Below, in pieces: positions 56,390 to 64,000 of a stretch of 64,000 bases of DNA; position 1 is the first letter of the stretch; each line of letters opens with the position of its first letter. The stretch is from Diplolepis rosae (lineage: Eukaryota; Arthropoda; Insecta; Hymenoptera; Diplolepididae). The position numbers and the translations under genes are program-made. Below the pieces are notes generated by a model. The model worked only from the letters and a program-made list of their open reading frames with translations, did no database searches and was not told the DNA's origin. The stretch spans positions 4,761,501 through 4,825,500 of the forward strand of contig JAPYXD010000755.1 of NCBI GenBank assembly GCA_030998225.1, written 5' to 3'.

Positions 56390-57427
56390 GATGTATACGC
56401 CGGTGGCGTGTATCAAGATGGTAGCTGCACAAAGTCGCGAGCTGTCTGCAAAGCGTAATCTTGAAAGCTGATGAAATTAATATCATAACCACTTTAAATC
56501 GCTTGCAAGATAACGTGGAATCTCTTCATTAAGTTTTTATCAAATTCTATTATATATGCAGAAATATCTGCATTTTCAAAAAAACGTCGAGCAGTCTTGC
56601 CATCGTTTGTTCTACCAAATCCAGATTTCGTTTGATCGATTATTAGACCTAACTGAAAACGAAAACCTTTTATTATGTTATTTTTACGCATCTCTACCTT
56701 TTCTTCCTCATCACTACCGCGGGATTGAAATTGTTTCACATTTAGTTTATATGATGCATGCAGACAACACTCGAAACATCTAATCCAGGCATGCATTGTG
56801 GACAATCCGTATTTTAAATATTCATCAGACACTTCTTTTTGTAGAATTTTATCGATTTTGTTGAAGTTTTTAGAGGTTCAGTTGCATAAGTAACAACGTT
56901 GCGTGCATTCAGTACCTGTGATTGTATTACACACTTTCGAGTCTAGCACGGTCAAAGTACGTTGATAAAAAACGGAAATTTCTTTTCCATCCACAATTTT
57001 TTCGTAAAGAACAAGTTTATCAACTTGCTCTTTAATATTATCAATCTCAGTTGCGGTTGCGTCAGTATTTACATGGAGAAATGGAATTCTAAGAATTGTA
57101 CAAAAACCAGGAGCTGAAGGTCTAGAATTTTTCCATACCACAGTCTTTGCATTAGTTATTTTATCAATTGATATAAGCTGTAATGGCAGAAGAGATGTAA
57201 AGAAAATATTTGCGTCATCAAATTTACCCACGTAATCATCAGTGAATTTCTGCTTATATCAACTCTGACCGTGCCGTCACAACCCCATTTACAAATAAAA
57301 GTTCAGTTTTTATGTTTTTCCGCAGGAAAAGTCTTTATGAACTCCATTTGAGTCGAAAGAATACGATCAGTGCTATGATCAAGAAGAACTTGGACTTTAA
57401 CTTCTACTTCAGTTTCAGTTATAATTA
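56390..57427 (-). pseudogene. RAG1/Transib-like family protein, core part
   Basis: Reading from 57427 downward: ITETEVEVKVQVLLDHSTDR, then TFICKWGCDGT (first putative catalytic Asp) and, after a frameshift, YKQKFTDDYVGKFDDANIFF. Next are TSLLPLQLISI, KTVVWKNSRPSAPGFC, KVCNTITGTECTQRCYLCN with a TGA after it (CxxC), KYGLSTMHAWIRCFECCLHA and FGRTNDGKTARRFFENADIS. It ends HVILQAI-stop-SGYDINFISF and YTPPAYTS near 56395. The order CDG, CxxC and (D)GN-x-AR resembles the RAG1 core. The expected second Asp position reads MHAW, so activity is doubtful even for an intact copy. Confidence 0.62.
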
Positions 57428-58605
57428 AAGGGTTTTCCAATAGGGAGATAACAATTTCGTATCTTTAAATGAACGCACCCTTAAACTTTTTTAATGAACT
57501 CTCAATGTCAAAACGTTAGGTAAAGTCAACATTTTCATCATGGTAAAGTTCACGAACAAGAAACGTTTGGAAATTATTAAAAATTACTACCGAAATTCTG
57601 AGTCGGTGGTCGCAACTTTAAGAGCGCTTACTCCAATTTTCGGCCGTAATAATGGTCCCACCCGACAGGCTGTGCGTGCTATAGTCGATAAATTCAAGAC
57701 CAAATTTACACTATCGGACGTTTCGGTGGCGTTTGATGCAAAAATATCTTGGCCTACATGCTTTCAAGATTAAAATGACTCAAGAACTAAAGCCACTTGA
57801 TCATTTGAAACGCCGAAACTTCTCCAATTGAGCTCTGGCAAAGCTTGAAGAAAATGAAGAATTTCATCGAAAAATCATCTTCAGCGATGAAGCTCATTTC
57901 TGGCTCAGTGGCTTTGTTAATAAGCAAAATATGCGTTATTGATCAGCAACAAATCCAAATGCGCTTCTTGAGACACCGCTGCATCCGCAAAAAGTGACTG
58001 TTTGGTGCGGTTTTCATGCCGGAGGTGTGATTGGGCCGTATTTTTTCGTGGATGAAAACGATTCGTCATGTTACCGTCAATGGAGAGCGCTATCGTGCTA
58101 TGTTGGAAGATTATTTGTGGCCAGAATTGGATGAATTTGACATCAACGATATGTGGTTTCAACAAGACTGCGCCACTAGCCACACATCACGCGTCACAAT
58201 CGATTTATTGAAAGGCAAATTCGATGAACGTGTTATCTCGAGAAATGGTCCGGTCGAATGGCCGCCTCGTTCATGCGATCTAACGCCATTGGATTTCTTT
58301 TTATGGGGCCATATCAAGTCACTGGTCTATGCCAACAAGCCAGCAACTTTAGACGACCTCAAAGACAACATCCAACGCGAAATTGCCAACGTTCGGGTCG
58401 AAATGTGTGCCAGAGTGGTGGAAAATTGGGTTCAAAGAATCGACCGCTGTAAACGGGCTCGTGGTGGTCATACGACCGATATCGAATTTCATTCATAAAA
58501 TGTAATGCTTGCAGTACATCCACAATAAATGTGAACTCAATATCTCAAATATTTCTGTGTTTTATTCATACATAAAATTGTTATGTCCCTATTGGAAAAC
58601 CCTTT
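57428..58605 (+). mobile_element. DD41D (rosa-like) mariner, copy 1
   Basis: TIRs AAGGGTTTTCCAATAGGGAGA / CCCTATTGGAAAACCCTT, TA on each side, 1178 bp. The transposase runs from MVKFTNKKRLEIIKNYYRNS (57540) to 58498, with a deletion near 57730-57775 and stops. FSDEAHFWLSGFVNK is the first Asp block, QQDCATSHTS the second and CDLTPLDFFLWGHI the third, with 41 residues between the last two Asp. It is inserted inside the RAG1-like gene: the protein reads continuously from 58610 to 57427 when it is removed. Confidence 0.9.
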
Positions 58606-58960
58606 ATATCTGATTTCGAAGGCTAGCATTTGAGTTTAGCTTTGTATACAGATTTACAGGTCGGATACAAATTACAATTATTTTACTGACTAATATTTCG
58701 GAGACCCTCATACTGTGATTTTGATAACTTATGCTCTACAATTATTGAAAAAGCCGCATCCGGAGAGAGAGAGTACTCTCAGAAATTGATTCTAATGATT
58801 CCTTATATTTCCTACCTTTGGAAGGGCTTCCTAAAGCGGAATCTTGAACGACTTTTGCTGCATCCAACTTTCCGATCGATCAAAGGCTCATTTGGATAGC
58901 ATAGGACAATTCTTTCACGCTTACCTGTGATTTTAAGCTCTCAATTCACCTTCGTTTCGT
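58606..58960 (-). pseudogene. RAG1/Transib-like family protein, pre-core part
   Basis: Minus strand from about 58950: SVKELSYAIQMSL, stop, SIGKLDAAKVVQDS, SKGRKYKESLESISE. A frame change then leads to VEHKLSKSQYEGLRNISQ, stop, NNCNLYPTCKSVYKAKLKC and SKSDI, which abuts the mariner at 58605 and continues as ITETEVEVKVQ at 57427. It fills the gap between the N-terminal and core parts of the family, as expected if all four pieces were once one gene. Confidence 0.55.
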
Positions 58961-60315
58961 TTTATCACAGGATGTTGCAAAATCTAAACTGGATCTACCC
59001 GTAGGCGCTCCCGTTGTTACACTTATATCCCGTTTTTGTTCAGTTTCTTCAATGGGTAAGAATACAACGACTCATTTAAGGAAAGTTGCAAAGAATCTCT
59101 TTTCGGATCTCTTCACTTGGTGCCATTTTTTCTGCATTTCACGAGCCAATCTTCGTATGCTGGATTTCGTCTTGTCTGATAAAAAAAATTGTCTTTGCAA
59201 TTTAATAGACATGAATTTTTCTACAATATATCTTTATAGATTATAGCTGCACTCTCATTTAAATTGTTCTTTATTATGAAAAATATTTACTAATGAAATC
59301 TAGCAGAATATGATGTGTCTAAGAACTTATTGGCTATAGTCGCATAACCACAGGGCCGATGATTCTCCAGCCCGACCACTATGGGCCCATTCGATACAAA
59401 GACTACACTCTACACTAACATGAACACACATACGTATACGTACAAGAATACTCAAACCCATTCTTTCCAACATTAAGAATGGATGATATCTAACTGTGAT
59501 TTCCTGGAGTAAAATGGAAAAGTAATTTTACTCTCGAGAAGTATATCATATTCGAGCCATTATCGGTGTATCAAATTCGAGCCACTCCGTACAAAATGTA
59601 ATATAATCTCTACAGATAAGCGTCACCATACCTCCCGTGCAATACTATTCTACTAAGCCTACTTTACCATTACATGCAACATTCATTAACAAAACTTTAT
59701 TCACAAGATAATGAATGGAGATTTAAGACTTACCTAAAACAAACTCGTGGACACAAATTTTCATATTTTTTAGTATCAAGTTTGAACAAACGCAAGAAAA
59801 TGATGAAATTGTCATAAATTTCTACAACCCTGAAGTGCATTCAGATCCCACTGTTACCAACCACGTACATGTTTTAGTTTTCCAGAAATCCAGGTATATC
59901 ATATGCGAGCCATACATTATATTCGAGCCATCTCCTCTACTTTACAAGATCTGGTGGGTCTGGAAGTCGAACAACGCGGAGCAACTTAACTTTACTCTAA
60001 ATGTTTGCTTAATTTTATTCAATTTTACATTACTTTTACACACAAATTATATTTTTTTTATACAGTAATACTGTGATTATTATACTACTGGTTTATATTC
60101 AAATAGTACTTACCGTTAGCAGATGAATCCATTTTTTAGAATTAAAAAATCTTAATTCTATGATTTTCTGTAACCTCCGAAACACAGAACCAGTTTTAGC
60201 ACTACGAAACCGCCACGTGTTCACAGAACGAAGGCGATTTTCAAACTGCCATGGACAGACAGTTTATAGCAATACATACCTCTATGGCGTAAATTCTAGA
60301 ACCTTGATACTTTCT
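58961..60315. other. Spacer with a 45-bp direct repeat
   Basis: No gene recognised. TATATCATATTCGAGCCAT-like words occur in pairs at 59544-59591 and 59890-59937 (four GAGCCA motifs in all). Confidence 0.45.
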
Positions 60316-60590
60316 CTACAAAAAATACTTTTTCCGATTTTCGAAATCGAAAATTTTGTTTTGGACTTTTGGCCAGCTTTTCGCGATATGGTCCCACTGT
60401 GTGCCGTCAGCAAAATTCACAATCCCAGGTTTGTTATCACTAGGTATATCTTGTACATTGTATCGTGGAATATCGTTAATAAAGTAAATAAAGAACACCG
60501 TGCCAAGAATCGAACCCTAAACGACACCTGTGATTACTTTATGTTCATGAGATTTTGTGTTATTTTCAATATATACAGTAACTTTTAACT
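60316..60590 (-). pseudogene. LINE reverse transcriptase scrap
   Basis: Minus strand reads VITGVV-stop-GSILGTVFFIYFIN (from GVPQGSILGPVLF) then NDIPRYN and VNFADGTQ (from FADDT), the RT catalytic core of jockey-like LINEs, with the second Asp changed to Gly. At GTQ it runs into the repeat head shared with 53074-53110. Confidence 0.7.
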
Positions 60591-60691
60591 TTTTCCTATT
60601 GCCTCTGCGTAAGGGCAATATACCATACACCAATGAAAAGAGTAATAATTAATTCTTTACATTGTAGGATTCTTATGACAATATGAAAATA

Positions 60692-61900
60692 AAGGGTTTT
60701 CCAATAGGGACATAACAATTTTATGTATGAATAAAACACAGAAATATTTGAGGTATTGATTTGAAATTTATTGTGGGTGTAGTGCAAGCATTACATTTTA
60801 TAAATGAAATTCGATATCGGTCATATGACCACCACGAGCCCGTTTACAGCGGTCGATTCTTTGAACCCAATTTTCCACCACTCTGGCACACATTTCGACC
60901 CGAACGTTGGCAATTTCGCGTTGGATGTTGTCTTTGAGGTCGTCTAAAGTTGCTGGCTTGTTGGCATAGACCAGTGACTTGATATGGCCCCATAAAAAGA
61001 AATCCAATGGCGTTAGATCGCATGAACGAGGCGGCCATTCAACCGGACTATTTCTCGAGATAACGCGTTCACCGAATTTGCCTTTCAATAAATCAATTGT
61101 GACGCGTGCTGTGTGGCTAGTGGCACCGTCTTGTTGAAACCACATATCGTTGATGTCAAGTTCATCCAATTCTGGCCACAAATAATCTTCCAACATAGCA
61201 CGATAGCGCTCTCCATTGACGGTAACATGACGGTCGTTTTCTTCCACGAAAAAATACGGCTCAATCACACCTCCGGCATGAAAACCGCACCAAACAGTCA
61301 CTTTTTGCATATGCAACGGTGTCTCAAGAAGCACATTTGGATTTGTTGCTGACCAATAACGCATATTTTGCTTATTAACAAAGCCATTGAGTCAGAAATG
61401 GGCTTCATCGCTGAAGATGATTTTTCGATGAAATTCTTGATTTTCTTCAAGCTTTGCTAGAGCCCAATTGAAGAAGTTTCGGCGTTTCAAATGATCAAGT
61501 GGCTTTAGTTTTTGAGTCAATTTAATTTGGCTCATTTTGAATCGATGCACTTACGGCTGCGATTATTTCTTCGCTTCGAGCAATACGACGTCCTTTTGGC
61601 ACCGGAACGTCCAATAGTGTAAATTTGGTCTCGAATTTATCCACTATAGCACGCACAGCCTGTCGGGTGGGACGATTATTACGGCCGAAAATTAGAGTAA
61701 GCGCTCTTAAAGTTGCGACCACCGACTCAGAATTTCGGTAGTAATTTTTAATAATTTCCAAACGTTTCTGGTTCGTGAACTTTACCATGATGAAAATGTT
61801 GACTTTAACTATTGTTTTGACATTGACAGTTCATTAAAAAAGTTTAAGGGTGCGTTCATATAAAGATACGAAATTTTTATGTCCCTATTGGAAAACCTTT
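60692..61900 (-). mobile_element. DD41D (rosa-like) mariner, copy 2, near full length
   Basis: Inverted relative to copy 1. TIRs AAGGGTTTTCCAATAGGGACA / TGTCCCTATTGGAAAACCTT, TA at both sides, about 1.21 kb. The two copies are close relatives 2.1 kb apart in opposite orientation. Confidence 0.9.
60798..61788 (-). pseudogene. DD41D transposase, two or three lesions
   Basis: Starts MVKFTNQKRLEIIKNYYRNS at 61788, followed by VVATLRALTLIFGRNNRPTR, TRQAVRAIVDKF and VPKGRRIARSEEIIAAV (paired HTH region). A frame break occurs at about 61522. Next come KRRNFFNWALAKLEEN, FSDEAHF followed by a TGA (Trp in the relative), RYWSATNPNVLLETPLH and VTVWCGFHAGGVIEPYFF. After these lie MWFQQDGATSHTARV and SCDLTPLDFFLWGHIKS. 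The two last catalytic Asp are 41 residues apart. All three are present, so only a few changes separate it from an intact frame. Confidence 0.9.
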
Positions 61901-62177
61901 TATTATGATTTATATAAATACTACGATTGATGACGTTATTAGCCACGTAAGGTAAAAACAAAGCATTACCTCATGTCGACAGATTGATAGAACACTTGGT
62001 GATGAATGTCAAAGAAGACCATTGCTCTGTCCGTATGGTAATTGTCTATATATTAATGAGTAATAAAGTCACATCGCGTGTAGGTGATGCAGTAACGCTA
62101 TGCTAAAAACCGAATGAAGAGGTTATTAATGTAGCTTCATTATCGTTACTTTATCATTGGTTACAAAACTTAATATA

Positions 62178-62942
62178 CAGGGTTTTCCAATTAGAGGTTT
62201 CATTGTGAATAGCCCGCTAGTTTGGCAGCTGTCATAATAAAAGGTGTCATTTTTTGACAGATGACAACTAAAAACTATGCTATTAATAAAAATGGAACGA
62301 TGCGCGCTTTAACAACGCATTGGAATTGTTAAAATTCAGCACAAAAATCATGATGAACAATGAGTCTCATTTTCACTTTGGAGGCGACGTTAATAAGCAA
62401 CATTGTTTGTTTCGGTGAATGGATTGCGTTATCGAACCATGAATAATGATTCTTATGGCCAGAATTGGAATATATGAATGTGGACGATGTGTATTTTCAA
62501 CAAGACAGCGTTACGTGCCATACAAATGGCGAAACCATCGGTCTTTTGCGTGAAAAGTTTCGAGGACGAGTGATTTCTCGAAACGGTGATTACAATTGGC
62601 TGACGAGATCATGCGATTTAACACCTCTAAAATTTTTTCTTTGGAGTTACGTGAAAGATAAGGTTTATGCTGATGCTCCTCAGTCAATTGAAGAACTCAA
62701 AGAGAAGATTCGTGCTGTTATCGACGAAATAGAGCCCCAAATGTGCGAAAACGTAATGGAAAATTTCATCCAAAGAGCATGGTCCTGCGAACGTAGCCAT
62801 GAGGGCCAGATGAATGATATTGTTTTTCATTATTAATGCCCAACCCGCTATTGAATGAAATAAAAATCAAATGAATTTCCACAACAACAAAAAACGCTTT
62901 TTTCTTATAAGTCTAAATGAAACCTTTAATTGGAAAATCCTG
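62178..62942 (+). mobile_element. DD41D mariner, copy 3, deletion derivative
   Basis: 765 bp, TIRs CAGGGTTTTCCAATTAGAGG / AATTGGAAAATCCTG with TA duplications. Only the last third of the transposase remains (62465-62836): DDVYFQQDSVTCHTNG and RSCDLTPLKFFLWSYVKDKV. The third catalytic Asp is replaced by Lys (LTPLK). The text differs from copies 1 and 2, so it is a separate subfamily. Confidence 0.9.
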
Positions 62943-63605
62943 TATATCATTGAGAAACAAGTATAGATCACAGAATATAATTAATTGAAGAACACATTTG
63001 ACTAAAATAGATCATCAATCATAATTTATAGCTCATCGACTTTGAAAATAAAATGGCTAGGTGCCAATTGTATTCTTGTTCACTTGCACTTATCCGTTAC
63101 TTAAATTATACTTATAAAATTAGAGTAATGAAAGTAGTGATTCTTAGGAGGATTTGCCATCGTATGATTTTACGTTCGGAGCAAACACACGGTCACTTCG
63201 ATTAATTTGGGATCATCATGGTCAACATTGTAAACTGGTCCTTCGATAAGTAATTTTCGTCGGTATCTTTGAGCGTAAGTCTACCTATGGCACTTGGTAA
63301 ATAAGATCTCTGTTCTTGAGTGATGCCAGCCCGGAAACAGTAGTACTATCGAGTTCCGTTAAAAATTCATATCATCGTATTTAGTCGTATTTCGACATTT
63401 TTCCGAAGAATTAACTTAGATTACTATTTATTTAAACTTCTGTTGGTGATTGCAATTCGAATGTAATTAGACTCTTCGGTTCTCACGCCCGGTTGAACCT
63501 GAAACCCTGTTGTCCTATCGAGGCATCGTTGGTACCCTTCCATTGTTGCCATTATGACTAGAGAAAATTGAAATGACAAAGATGGCAACGCTGTCGAGTA
63601 TTGTC
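62943..63605. other. Spacer without recognised genes
   Basis: Moderately AT-rich. A 62-codon minus-strand frame (63424-63612) is unassigned. Confidence 0.4.
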
Positions 63606-63619
63606 TTGACACGTTTAAG

Positions 63620-63790
63620 ACACGATCGTCAAATGTTCTACCACGTTTGAGCTCAGATGCCTAGGTTTTTACGGTAGTAAATGTAGGAGCAGCATCTCTA
63701 TAAACTGAATCCAGTTCAGCTTTAATTTCCTCGGGTGTTTTACCTTTGAATTGAAGGGATTTTATCACGGCGAGATACTCCACTTTCTAC
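63620..63790 (-). pseudogene. mariner transposase N-terminal relic
   Basis: Minus strand from 63786: KVEYLAVIKSLQFKGKTPEE and IKAELDSVYRDAAPTFTTVK, then a stop in place of the HTH Trp, ASELKRGRT. This is the first helix-turn-helix of a mariner transposase with a conserved K-x-W-x-x-x-x-K-x-GR pattern. The rest is absent. Confidence 0.75.
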
Positions 63791-64000
63791 AATCTTGATA
63801 AATATTGGTAAACACTCACTTTCAAGGCCTTTTAAAAACAAACTTATTGCTAGATCGATATTAAATTCAGTTCTTTCTATCTCTTTCATTGATATCTATT
63901 GGAGAAGTATTTAAATCTGACGGAAATCTTGGCCTATGTTGGTTAAGAAGAAAAATTTTCAATCTACTCTCGTATATCAAGTATTTCCAGCTCGTGTGTT

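Overview
The window reads as AT-rich nuclear DNA of an insect, probably a hymenopteran. The lineage is inferred from the content: invertebrate-code mitochondrial insertions, mariner, piggyBac, R1 and gypsy repeats, and THADA-like exons. Three exons of one host gene are recognisable, all on the minus strand. They encode consecutive blocks of the conserved DUF2428 region of THADA (35731-36009, 9196-9384, 6699-6889), with canonical splice sites and matching phases. The first two are separated by a single intron of about 26.3 kb. Upstream and downstream exons were not found, so the gene probably continues beyond both sides of what I can recognise.

Left part (1-5925): a rearranged nuclear mitochondrial insertion with COX1 on the minus strand and ND2 on the plus strand. 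It was hit by a mariner, by a short Penelope-like insert with a hammerhead ribozyme core and a 21-bp target duplication, and by an R1-clade LINE with an inverted 5' part. An older R1-like relic follows.

The 26-kb THADA intron (9385-35730) is a nest of repeats: an inverted pair of 0.66-kb elements, a near-perfect 1-kb foldback, an I-superfamily LINE with RNase H, and a Helentron-like element with (GTCY)n. A Ty3/gypsy element of about 9 kb follows. It lies in a degenerate tandem array and carries its own nested mariner, solo-LTR-like insert, THAP-like fragment and a second hammerhead. After it come an R1 copy inside a long-TIR element, a Tc1-like element with 0.3-kb TIRs, and a palindromic MITE.

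Right part (36010-64000): a TTAA-flanked MITE, a 1-kb TIR element, a tRNA-derived SINE and a longer R1 copy. Several mariners follow (classical DD34D and a DD41D/rosa-like family), and one DD34D mariner is interrupted by a piggyBac at a precise TTAA. The most notable item is a broken gene of a RAG1/Transib-like family. Its N-terminal part lies on the plus strand at 43960-44610. The remaining parts lie on the minus strand, in order, at 58960-58606, 57427-56390 and 53790-53494. The pieces complement one another and do not overlap, which fits one gene split by an inversion of about 14 kb and later invaded by a DD41D mariner and other DNA.

No intact autonomous transposon was found; every recognisable transposase or reverse transcriptase carries stops, frameshifts or deletions.
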